Part shown: positions 26,013 to 57,200 of the stretch, one piece after another
How positions within the stretch are numbered: the first letter of the stretch is position 1
Layout of the letters: each line of letters starts with the position of its first letter
Assembly: GCA_038380795.1 (NCBI GenBank)
Contig: CM076275.1
Coordinates: 10,387,001-10,451,000, forward strand
Source: Pyrocephalus nanus
Taxonomy: Eukaryota > Chordata > Aves > Passeriformes > Tyrannidae
Direction of reading: 5' to 3'
Length of the DNA stretch: 64,000 bases
The notes under the pieces: model-generated
What the model was told of the DNA's origin: nothing
Seen by the model: only the letters and a program-made list of their open reading frames with translations
Database searches by the model: none
Made by a program: the position numbers and the translations under genes

Positions 26013-28471
26013 GAACCTGCAAAAGAAAATACTCATAACACCCACACCCCACCAGCAAACTGGGGCTGATGTCAATGCAAGCTCTTGGTGCAGGATCCAC
26101 AGAAGAACAAACCAGAAACCCAAATGGCACCTGCAACTCTTTGCTGTTCAGGGTGGAAAACAACTGAAGGCATTTTCAGCCCTTACCCCTGGGGCAGCAT
26201 TTCATCTGGAGCTGGCAGAGCCCTGAGGACATGCCCACCCCCAGCACAACATCACCACTGGAGCCAAATTGGTGAGCAAATTCCAGTTTGTCCAGCAGCT
26301 CCTGCTCAGTCAATCTATGGTCCTAGTAATAATTATTTAAATATTTAACTAACAAAGGTTGTGCAGGAAAATTATTTTCCTCTGCTTTGTTCCTTTCCTC
26401 AATTTCAGACACTGAAGGGAGCAAGTTCCCTGGTCTTATCCCAGATCCTCAATCACCCCGAGCTGTCAGGACACAGTGAATTAAATCACTACATGACCAC
26501 TATGTGTAAAATGGGAGTAATGTTTTAAGAAGTTAAAACTACTGCAGGGTTTAACTGCTTACAGAAATATTGAATATAAATAAACATTATTTGTATAAAT
26601 ACTTCTTCAAAATGCTGAAGTTAAGAGATACCAGATGGAGATCTGGTGCAATACTCCAGAAACTCTGTAACATTTTCCTGTATTAAAATGGTAAACATGA
26701 CTGAATCCATGACTCACATTACTCGAAACACTCCTAGAAAGGGTCACAATTATGTTTTGTCTGAATATCATTGAATATATTATCTATTGTTAAATATGTT
26801 ATAACTATTTCATTAACTCTGATCCTGCATTAAAGCAAATTGAACAACATTCACTCATCTGGTATTTAGTGCTCCACCTCCAGTTAGAGCAGGGAGCAGG
26901 TGTGAGAAAATGCTGTACCAAATCTCCTGCTGCTCCCACAATTCTCTTCCTCTTATCCCATATATTTCAATTTCCACGTTACCTCGAGAACTTCCACAGA
27001 GGGAGAGATGCAGAGAAAACCAACACTGGTTTTGCTGTGTTGAGCAGTTTTGCCACTTCAGTTCTACAGAGCTAAACATCACAGAAATCCCCATTAGTCA
27101 CATTTACACCAAAGTTCAGAGAATCACAATCATTATGATGTGCAAAATTATATAATGGTATAAACCCACCTGCTCTAGGGCTTTTACCACAGGAAGTGTC
27201 ATTTTTAAGGCTGGTAACTCCACAACTTTAAAAAAACATGGATGAGAGATCCAGCCAGAGTTGAGGGCCTGGCAGAGCTGAGCTGCCTTATATGTAGCCA
27301 CAGCTGGGAATTCAAGGAGACACTTCCACAGGGAAGCAGATTGGCCTTTCAGAGGTCTCCCACCCCCTGAACACACTGCCAACAGCACAGCCCAGCGAGT
27401 TCAACACCAATTAGTGAAGTTTTATACCTGGACTCACAGCACGTTTGGGACATACACAGAAAACACCCATGGGATTGTGGGAACCAGAGGCATTTTCAAT
27501 ACACAACAAACACACACAATCAGGGGCAAATAGCAGCAGTTTTTACTGACCATATGGAAAATCTGCATTCACGAGTGAGCACGACCCAGCCCGAGAGCTC
27601 ACTGGTTGTGTCAGATGGATCCTGTGCTGATACAGCTGTAACCAAGCAATTACACATCCCTTTTTCTGCCTGCCTGAAGCAAAAATTCAGCTTACAGCCA
27701 GCTAGTATGTGCAGATTTATGTTAAAGAGAGTGGAACCAACAATTAGCAACTTACTTTTCATAGTACAGAGTCAAATACACTATTAAAATGAAATCGAAC
27801 AGTACAAAATGCTTTAGAACATATCTTCTGTTTCCAAGGTGCTAAACACGGGGGTTTTCCTTTCCCCCAAAATGTATTTGATAATTCTAGAAACTACCAC
27901 AGATCACCAACTTTGCTACATTTTTTCCTGCTTCCGGCCTTCTTTGCAACAGCTGTAGAATATTCTGTCCCTTTGAAAAATGCACACAAGACACAAAGAT
28001 TGTGCTCAACAGGTTTACTCAGACTGGACTCTTAAATGCTCAAGAAAAAGGCACAGATTAAAAGAGACTCTGATGACTCTTTTTAACACAGCAAATGGAA
28101 TTCTGTTTATAAGGAAAAAAAATACTGCTATGAATTGTATGGGCTGAAAAGTTCAAATATTCTTCCCTGTTCCTAATTATTGGCCTTCATTAAAATGGAA
28201 TTTAAATTAAATTGTATAAACATATGAAATAAAGTCTCAGTATTAGGAAGTTTTTTTTTTCTTTTGTTTCCTCTATGTACAAACCTTAGTATACAATTTT
28301 TACTTTTCATTATACATTTAACTACATAATCTTTTTTTCCAAAATGAGTGAGAGCAACTGCAAAGTATGTGTTTCAAGAAAATGCTTTGCATTTGGGAAG
28401 GATCCACCTGCTTTCTTGGCCAGCAGTGCCAATGAGAACTGAGGGGGGGTGCCAGGCTGGGGGAGCACCCC
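26013..28471 (-). other. FBXO38 3' UTR and intergenic sequence, part 2
   Basis: No coding exon is supported on either strand. FBXO38 is transcribed leftwards, so its 3' UTR must start at 28471, but no AATAAA was found on the minus strand between 28471 and about 27400. The nearest weak variants are TATAAA (plus 28106-28111) and AGTAAA (plus 28014-28019), so the transcript end is unresolved. A plus-strand AATAAA at 28228-28233 lies inside this same stretch. Confidence 0.45.
28228..28260 (+). terminator. Plus-strand poly(A) signal facing FBXO38
   Basis: AATAAA at 28228-28233 is followed 17 bases later by a run of ten T at 28251-28260 and then more T-rich sequence, which fits a cleavage and polyadenylation site on the plus strand. 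It lies only about 240 bases beyond the FBXO38 stop codon, inside its probable 3' UTR but on the opposite strand. No plus-strand exon leading to it was recognised, so it may be a chance match. Confidence 0.35.
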
Positions 28472-48422
<19,951 letters not shown>

Positions 48423-48436
48423 ATTTGCACCGATTT

Positions 48437-50821
48437 CTGATGGAAGGAAATGTTCACAGTGTTATGAAATTCAGTGCAACTGAAAGAGAAAAGGGACAGA
48501 GTGAAGGAGGACACACCAGTTAAGCTGAAAAGCCAAGCTGCAGTTTGTGTAGCACAGGTCTCAGACACAACTTGACAATGGCTGGACAAACCAGACAGTT
48601 CCCCCGAGCAAAGGGAAATGGACAAAGAGGAAAATCACCCCAGGTTCAACCAGAGATCAATTCCTTTGCATGAATGAAAGGTCTTCAGAGATAACACCCT
48701 GTGGTCAAGACAAATCACAGGAAAGCTGTGCAGAGATTGCAGATGTCACCAAGTCAACACCAACTAGAACACTCCAGTGAAAAGAAAGCCCAAAGACTCT
48801 GTCTAGCAGAAAAATTATTTATTTTCTTTTGGAAAAAAAAATGGGCTCCTAAAATGCCTCTTCTTAAAAAATGCCCGATTACAAGTCCTCAAAGTAGCTC
48901 CTCTTCGAGGTTAGAACACCAAATAAAATATTCAGGTTGCTTACTTAAAGATCAAAGCTGCAGAAAAACTGAAAGTCATTGCATCAGCAGCAACGTGCAG
49001 GAAATCCTGTCCTCCTTCCCTTCACTGAACTAATGTGTCCATGTCTACACTGTTCCCGCAGCATACATGGGCTGAAACAACAGTAATGTTCCACTTAAAA
49101 ACATAAAAATAATTAAGAGGAATAACAGATAATTAAAATAAATATGAACTCAATGCTACCATGAGAATAACATCTTATACAGATGTTGAGAGACTTTTTA
49201 ACAACTGTATCTAGCAAGTATTTATTTTATTCTAATGTAAGAAAACAATATAAGATGAGAACAAAAGTGCTCTCTGGTGAGGAGGGCAAAGCATCACTAA
49301 CTCAGTAAACCTGTTTAACAGGTTGAATGCCTGTTAAACTCAGTGGATGAGGAAAAACAACTTGTAAAAAAAAAGGCAGATTTTGGAAAACTTATCAGCA
49401 AGGCCTCTGGTACAGCCTCCACTGTGATGCAAACACATCTCAGTGTTTGCACCACATTATGGGGAAATGGCAACTGAGGAGAAAAACAAAATATGTCATG
49501 GAAACAGAAAAGAAAAAATTTTGCCTTCTCCAACACAAAGGACTTATATGATGGCACAAAATTTGAAACACTAACAGCCTCCTTGTAATCTAATTATTGA
49601 AAAGTTAACAGCTGCATGCTGTCATTAATTTATTTTAAATGGTGATATTAAATAAATAAATTACCACCTTCTGCACATGAATACCATGAAATATATCTCT
49701 GCTCCTCTGGATTGCTGGGAATTCTCCAGCCAGAAGTAAGCACATTGAGTTTGTTGCCTGTTCTTATGCTGCCCTTCTTTTTGGTGCTCGCTGGAAGGGG
49801 TCAGTATGTTTGTAATCCTCTGCTGTAATGCTGATCAACTTCATGAAGCCCAAACCTGACTACTTATGAGACTGGATTCCAAAGAAAACAAGCATTACGT
49901 GGGTTCCCAGTCACCTGGGACGACTCAATTTGAACAGAGGGCAAGATACAACCTAAAAAATTGCAGACTGCTGCAGCCACGTGCTGGGATGCAATACAGC
50001 ATTAAAGAACAGTAAAAAGATGGTGACGTAAGACAGAGAAATAAGGATATTATCCAACAGAGCAGGAAGAATCCTGTAAGACACAAATGCAATGAGTACA
50101 ACCTACAGTAGGTTTGGGCCCTGCCATTAAGTAAAGGGGGAAAAGAATAACCTTATCCCTACGAGGATGCAGTTTGTGCACAATAAATGCTCCTCCTGGT
50201 ACTATTTTGAGCTAACGAGCACAGCTTTAACATCTCATTCTACATTAGCAAGCTGACCCCATTTAAAAATAAAATAAAAATTAAAAAACTGCACAACAAA
50301 AAGGCCCTTATATATGCAATAAAGCTGACAAACGGAATTTTGCTGCCCCCACCTCAGTTAATTCACGAGAATGAATGCTGCAGGAAACAACAGCTCGACG
50401 TGCCGTGTTCTTGATCAATAACTACCAAACTGAACTCAAAAAGCTTAAAAAACCACAGGCACACCGCACAGAAAAGGAAAATGTGGAGAGAGCAGCCAGA
50501 GACGGCCTGGCAAGCATGAGATAAGGAGGGGCGCTCCTTACGGGGAGGGGAACAGAGAGGACAGGCTGGTTCTTGCTGAGATAAGCGATACAAAAGCAGG
50601 TTTCCCCGCAGCCCAGGCGCTGCCGCTCCCTCCGCGCTGGGGGCTCCCTGCCGGCTCCGTCCCCGTCCCTCAGGGCCTGTCACAGCGGGCACGGCCCGAG
50701 GCCGCGGGGACGGGCAGCGGCGGCCGCGAGGGGGGCGGTAACCGCCGGGTCACCGCCCGCCGCGTCCCAGGGACTCAGCCCGACTCGTCCCCCCCTCCTT
50801 CACCGCCCCGCAGCCCCTCAC
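48437..50821 (-). other. FBXO38: FBXO38 intron between the noncoding first exon and the first coding exon
   Basis: The intron is bounded by a GTGAGG donor at 50821 and an acceptor at 48437. No repeat copy or coding exon was recognised. Sequence turns GC-rich from about 50.6 kb as it enters the promoter island. Confidence 0.7.
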
Positions 50822-51060
50822 CTGCCCCGCGCAGCCCCGGTGTTGTGGCCGCGGGTGAGCCCCGGCCGCCGCTTCCTGCGCGGCCCTTTCCGCCTCCGCT
50901 TCGCCGCCGCTCCTACCGCCCCTTCCGGGGGCCGGGACAGTCCCCCCGCCGCCATCTTGAGCGTGGCAGGGCAGGCCGTGCCCCCCCGCCGCCATCTTGG
51001 GGGCGGTGCCGCCTCGGCGCGTCCCGCCCGGCGCCGCCATGTCGGGGGTGGCTGAGCCCT
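50822..51060 (-). promoter_or_regulatory. FBXO38: FBXO38 CpG-island promoter and noncoding first exon
   Basis: The noncoding first exon is inferred from the donor GCAG|GTGAGGGG at 50822, which is in the right strand and place to splice to the acceptor at 48437. The transcription start is not known but should fall between about 50860 and 51010. The region is very GC- and CpG-rich and has no TATA box. Two perfect GCCGCCATCTTG motifs (YY1-type, reading CAAGATGGCGGC on the transcribed strand) lie at 50948-50959 and 50988-50999, with a degenerate third (GCCGCCATGTC) at 51033. Confidence 0.75.
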
Positions 51061-51280
51061 GAGGGCGATGAACGCCGGCTGGGGCTCGGGGACACGGACT
51101 GGGCATCCTGAGAGAAGCTAATGAAACCCCGAGAGCTTAGCGGGGAGTTCTGGCACGGCAGCAGGAGCGCCCGTGAGTGGCGCTGTGCCCTTGGTGGGCT
51201 CTGGGTTAAAAGAGTTTGCAAGCACAGACACACACGGAGGAACGTTATTTATAAAAATCACATCCCAAACCGCTGTTGTA

Positions 51281-51820
51281 GAATCACAATATGTCGTGAG
51301 TTTGGAGGGACCCACAAGAACCACGGGGGGGTGGAGCTCTGAGCAACCTGGACTAGTGGGAGGTGTCCTTGGTTATGACCAGGGTGGAATGGGATGGGCT
51401 TTAAGGTCCCTTCAACCCAAACCGTTCTGGAATTCTGTGATCATCCAAGTCCAACTCCTGGTCCTGCAGAGGACACCCCAACAATCCCACCCTGTCCCTG
51501 AAAGCGGTGTCCAAACACTCCTTGAGCTCTGTCAGCCTTGGGGCCGAGACCACTGCCCTGGGGAGCCCGTTCAGTGGGGAAGAACCTTCTCCTTATGTCC
51601 AACCTAACCCTTCCCTGACACAGCTCCAGCCATTCCCTGGGGTCCTGTCACAGGTCACACAGAGCAGAGACCGGAGCTGCCCCTCTTGAGAAAGCTGCAG
51701 ACCCCAGTGAGGTCTGACCTCAGTATCCTCCCAGAACAAGCCAAGCACCCTCAGCCACTCCTTGATGGCCCCTCCAGACCCTTCACCATCCTCGTGTCCC
51801 TCCTTTGGGCACTCTCTAAT
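51281..51820 (-). repeat. CR1 LINE copy, split by a later CR1 insertion
   Basis: Reverse-oriented CR1 text begins gaatcacaatatg and ggagggacccacaagaac at 51281-51323. It stops and resumes at 51441 with tcatccaagtccaactcctg, then cctgcagaggacaccccaac, aaacactccttgagctctgt and later cctcagccactccttgatgg. Removing 51324-51440 restores a continuous CR1 text. Confidence 0.85.
51324..51440 (+). repeat. CR1 3' end inserted into an older CR1
   Basis: Plus-oriented CR1 tail: gagcaacctggactagtggg, then aggtgtccttgg, tttaaggtcccttcaaccca and aaccgttctggaattctgtga. It sits inside the reverse CR1 copy at 51281-51820, so it inserted later. Confidence 0.85.
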
Positions 51821-53613
51821 AACTTGTGATGCATTACCTGAAGAGGCTTTAACCTGCCCCAGGAGCCCTGATAGTTGCCTTTGCCAAAGTGTATTTGAGC
51901 ATTATATGGGTCTATTATCAATTTGTTAAATTTGTTCAGGTATGAGTCCAAAAGACCAAAAGTCATTAGGTGCATTAGCACAAGTAAGGAAGGTTTCATG
52001 ATATAACCCCAGCCAAATTTATTATAGCACTGGCATTTTCTTATTTAGGAATTCAACTATCTGATTTTCAGGCCTGTATTTCATTACCTTTTGTCTTAGA
52101 AGGGAAAACAAAAAATTTTTAAAACCTTACTGTGAAAACCCTTTCTTGCCCTCCACATATAAATACATCAGATATATATGTCATATATATGGATACATCA
52201 ATGATATATAAGTACCTTTTCGGTGCAGAGTTTTGAAAACTCTAATCCTCCGTGAGTGCAAGATCTGTTCTATTTTCCATTCAACACCAATATCTGGCTC
52301 CCTCTATTTTATTTTCTTACAAACAGGACACGAGCTTGTTTCATCAGCTCACTCAAGCTACATGCATTTTTCCTTCCCCATATTTCCCTGTCGTTGCTCC
52401 ATCACACAAACCCAACTGTCCAGATTGTCCAGTCACTTCAGCATTTTCTTCAGCTGTCATTTGCAGCAATTTGCAAATGGTGTTCTTTGCTCTGGTATGT
52501 GGCAGAAGCTGCTTCTTATTATCTGCAGCTATGCGCCAGCAGGAGCTCATAAAAAGCACTCAGTGTGAGAAAACCTTGCTCTCCAGCTGCTCTTGTCTCA
52601 GATAATTTCACGTCAGAAATTGTCAGAAACAAATTAGAGTCCCAGAAGTGTGGTTTAGACCTCTGAGTTACAGCTTCTTGAATCATTCTGGAAGATGTGC
52701 ATAAGCAATTTTGTCTTAGGTTTGGCCCACAAGCACAATCAGTTAAATATCTCAACATTCTAAAGCAGAGGGTGTGAATATCCACTTAGGCTGTAACAGG
52801 CCAAGCTAGAGGGCAGAAAATACTCACAGGTTGGCTGCTCGATGTTCTGACATGATGATGAAAGACCCAGAGTTTGCCTTTGTTTTCTCAATTTGATCTT
52901 TCTTTTATTATTTTTATCTTTTTTTTTTTAGTCAAGATGACCTGTTGTGAGAACCTCTTTAGGTTGAGTGTCCAGAGCCACAAGCCTGAGCTATGAGAAA
53001 CTTTTACAGTAGTACCTTTCTCATTTGCATTCCTGCTGCCTAATTGCTGGGACCTGGATTCCATATGAACAGAATTCGTGCTAGGGATGGCTTTATTCTG
53101 TGTCCAGCAATTCCAAAATTTCCCTCCTCTGTAAGCCCGGTGAAGTCAGTCATGCATCAGTTTTAATTCTGGGAAAATGCATTCCCCTGACCAACTATTC
53201 AAGTGTAAAAGACACAAACTGGCTTAATAATAAAGAAAATAAAGATGTAAGAACAGAAACTTCTTTAGGTCTAAAAGCCACCAAGTTATCAGAAGTGAAG
53301 AGAATCAGGAATGATCACATTTAAATGACAGGATTTAATAGAGATACTGCTCTGAAGCTTATACAGTCTTACGGTGTACCAGATTTGATTCATTTAAAGG
53401 AAAAAGAAGAGCCAGATTGAAGGGTAAATTCCAGTAACATGAGGCCATCTAGTGGAATACAACTTCTGTCTTCCAGACTTTGATTTTTTTACCTCTGGAC
53501 TTAGTCCCTCCTCCACAATAGTTTTCTATAACTTGGGAAGTACCTGTTACTAATGGATGCAATAAACTTATTCTCTAGAAAGTTCACCACGGACTAAAGC
53601 AAAAGAGTTAAAG

Positions 53614-54163
53614 TTTATTTTAATAAACATGCTAAACAACATAAACTAATCAGAATTGCACAAAGATAAAGGAAAAATAAGCATTTAAAATTTAGCTACA
53701 AAACTGGGAGAATCAAAGCACTGCCTAAGAAAGCTGAAACCTCTGGGGAAAAGTATCTGCTAAAATTTCTGGATAAATGGAAGAAAACACTATCAACAAG
53801 GGAAGAGAGGCCATGCCTGCACTGACTTGTGTCCACTCTGATCAGGTGGCATTGTCAGAAGATTTGAATTTTAACTGTGTAGACCAATATAAAATGAAGG
53901 GCTCATTGAAAACCAACTTTCCTGTTACAGGAACAGGAATGCTCCTGAGAATCCCAAGGAAGTGCTTTTCAGGGAGGACAGAAGTGTCAATCCCAACACT
54001 CTGGAGTGGAGCAAAGCAGCAAATGAGAGAACACAGGTGGAAAACTGACTTTATGCTTTGTTTGCCACTGTCAGAACAGGCAGGATGAATGAAATCCAAT
54101 TAAGAGGCTGTGGTGGGGCAGTGGGAAGCTGTTCTCAGCACTCTTCTGGCATGCAGAGCTCCT
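53614..54163 (-). other. Probable 3' UTR of the SPINK-type gene
   Basis: AATAAA on the minus strand (plus 53614-53619) lies about 550 bases after the stop codon and is the best candidate end. No repeat was recognised within it. An open frame on the opposite strand at 53777-54088 shows nothing recognisable. Confidence 0.5.
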
Positions 54164-54209
54164 TCAGCAGACCCCTGCTTGCTTCACGTGTAAGGCACCT
54201 CTACTTCTC
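54164..54209 (-). CDS. SPINK-type gene exon 4, end of the Kazal domain
   Basis: The acceptor CTTTGCAG is followed by a frame that gives [14 protein letters not shown] and TGA. The sixth cysteine lies 17 residues after the fifth, as in other SPINK proteins. The usual GKC ending is GVC here. Other acceptors nearer to exon 3 were tried and give no sixth cysteine. Confidence 0.87.
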
Positions 54210-57200
54210 CTGCAAAGGAAGGGAAGAACATCCATATTGCAGATGGAAAGCTCAACAGCATGCACTGAAATCTCTCTGAAGCCCTTTGCTAACAGAGAAG
54301 ACACTATAAACATTTGTAGCAGATGTGAGGGCATTGATCTGTAAACAACTTTCCTTTGAAAATTATACATTTTATCCATAAAAAGCAAGGTATTTCCAGT
54401 ACCACTTTTGAATTGTATGACCCAAGGTAGGTCCAGGTACCAGGTTAGGCCTGTGTTGCTTATTGGACTCTTCTCCTTACTGTCCAACTTCTACAATAGG
54501 AAGTTGCTCACACAAATATCAAGGTCATTTGTTTAGACCACTTGGACCTTACTGGAGGGAGAAGCAATTAATCTGAAAAGATTAAGGAAAGGAACAGAGA
54601 AGTAACAGCCCTGAAAAAAAAAAATGATAGCACTTAGATGAAATGGAAATCTGAGATAATTCAGCTAACCTCAGACTTTGGCTAATTCAGGAGCAATTAG
54701 GTAGAGTTGTACTTACAGGACTGCTTTGCAGAAAGAACACTTGTTGTTATATGTTTTTCCATCAGAGCCGCAGAAGGGCTGATAGAGCCTTTCGCAGTAA
54801 ATGGGTCTTCCTCTCTCTAACCTCCTGTATTCACTGCAGTCCACCTGCAAATAGAGTGTCATTTTTCTTTAAATCCATCTTTCTCACACTCTCCATTCAC
54901 CTACAGAAATAATGAATATATGACATTTTTGGACACGCTTGTCAGCTGCTCTAGAGCAACGTAGTTGATAAGGCTTTGCCATCTGTATTAGCTGAGCCTA
55001 AGCCTCAAAAAAGGAATGTTCCTTTTCACAGAGATGTCTGTGATGCTGCCTGTGACACACTGAGCACCTTTAAGGACTGTGCTCTCCATCTGAATAGCAT
55101 TACAGTCACTGGAAAAAATATAGCTACAGAAAAGTTGAGTATTAGTATTTTTTTTTCTAGCTGATTGCAATGGTCAGTAAATTCAGGTGAGATCACTTCT
55201 TAAGGCTTTCTCTCTCTTTATTGCACAGTATCAGCTCTTGATGCTTTTTACTTTGAGGGAAGGTTCTGCCCAGGTGAAATTAAAGCCCTATTTAAGTATT
55301 GGCATGAAAAGAAATTGTTGGAGGTCTCATCTGGTTGTGGGACTATATTCATTACAGACTTAGACATGGAAATGGGACTACAAAAGTCCAGTTGTTTCTT
55401 GAACACCTCCAGGGATGGGGACTCCATCACCTCCCTGGGCAGCCCCTTCCCATGTTTGACATCCCTTTCCATGAAGAAAATCCTCCTGAGTTGTGCTAAT
55501 GGGGGCCCAGCTCTGTATGTGCGTGAATTTTCTTTCCCCGCTATTCATCACTGGACTCTGAAAGGTCTTGTCCCTGCTCATCCAAGTAAGGATTTTTATT
55601 TCTTGGTGTCTCATTTCTTTCAGAGGGTGACCCCAGAATGACTCCAGCATACCCAGAGAGAAATTAAAACCTCCAAGTGCCAGATTTAGGACCTGAAAGT
55701 AATTAAGAAAGACTTAAAGTGTCATCATCAGATAAATATTTTAAAAAAATCTAGATTTCTCTGACTTAAAAGTTGTCCTTGCCCAATTTCTTGCCCAGAA
55801 TACATAACAGGTAAAAACAGTTGGAGGTTGTCAGGGCAACTGTATGAAAACCACATATTTCAGAGTTGGAGATTTCTCACTAAAATCTCAATACGTGGTT
55901 AGCAATTAATTAAAGTTTAACATGGTGCTTTTTTTCCTGGCCTCATATTGTTACAAACTATCTATAGTTTTATCCAGAAATAAAGAAAATTACTCACCTC
56001 GTTGTCTTTGTCAGCATCTGCAATAAAACAGAATCACAAAGGATAAAATAAAAACCACAGTTAATGAACACTCAGTTTCAAACAAGGATGATTTCATTAG
56101 TCTGAGCCCTTCCAGCAACACCAAGTCTCTTAACTCCTTGAAAGTAAATACTGACAGAGCTTTTCAGTGTTTAATAAGACACAGGTGTCAGAACCTATTA
56201 AACACGTGGACATTATTCTATTATTTACCTCAGAAACCTCTGTCAGCTGCTAGAACAGCCTCCGTTGTAGGAGCGACTGGAGCCATTGTTCCCCCTTTCA
56301 CCACAAAAAGATTGAAGCCCCAGAAGTCAATACTGGATTCAGTGGCCAGTCTGTTCAGGATCAACTGGTTGTTGAGCATGACTGGGTTTTAATTCCTAAG
56401 TTTATAAAAAAAGTTGCATGTGGTTGTACGAAAATCAGGTGTTCTTTTTATGCTTTGATTTTCTGTCAATAATGAGGATAATATCTTCATTAAACTATAA
56501 TATTAAATATATATAATAATGATAATCCAATTTGGATCATAATACCACTTTAAAAAGTGATTTCATTTGCTGGTCAATACAGACTCTAAACTGATTGGCC
56601 CCTATTTTGTACACACATGGCATCTGATAGAATGGAACCCTGTTCCGAGGTGGGGCCTCAAGGAGCTGCTTCAAAACAATGCTAATTACACCTCCCAGAA
56701 AGTAATCAAGTGCCACTGGCATGTCTCCATTACGGTGACACATTTGTTACTTTCTTTAGGAATGTATTTGTTCTCCTGTCCTGTAATCATCGTCCTGGGG
56801 CTTCCAAGGGGTAAAAGTTGTCAGGCAGAAACTTCTGTGCAGCGGGAGCAGGAGGGAAATGTGGTATGGCAATACAGCTCTAGCACTTGTCTTTTGGACT
56901 AGATGTGGCTTTTTCTGATCTTTAAAGCCCTTAAACTTTCCACTGGAAGTTCCTTTCATGGAGCTGTTTACATCTTCTCATCAAATAAAGTTGTTGAACA
57001 TAAAGAAAACTGTCATGAATAGTGCTCCGTGTCAAGATTCAGTTTGTGTCACCAGAGGTTTGACAATTTTCATTAGTCTGGAACTGGATTAGATTTAAAC
57101 TACCTCCCCCAAAACATTAGGATGTTATTTTTTCTCCAGTAATCTCCTAATAGCCACTCTGCATGTGGGAGTGAATGCAAAAAAAAAATGTATCTCAAAA

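Larger units (their letters stand above)
51061..53613. other. Intergenic sequence between FBXO38 and the SPINK-type gene
   Basis: It contains the nested CR1 cluster (51281-51820), an AT-rich stretch around 52160-52215 and no recognisable gene on either strand. Open frames at 52233-52605 overlap each other in several frames and look like chance. Confidence 0.65.

Noticed and set aside
54541..54632. Acceptor-like sites near 54.55 and 54.61 kb as the last exon of the SPINK-type gene
   Set aside because: Frames from these sites give no sixth cysteine. The exon at 54164-54209 completes the Kazal domain with correct spacing and a stop.
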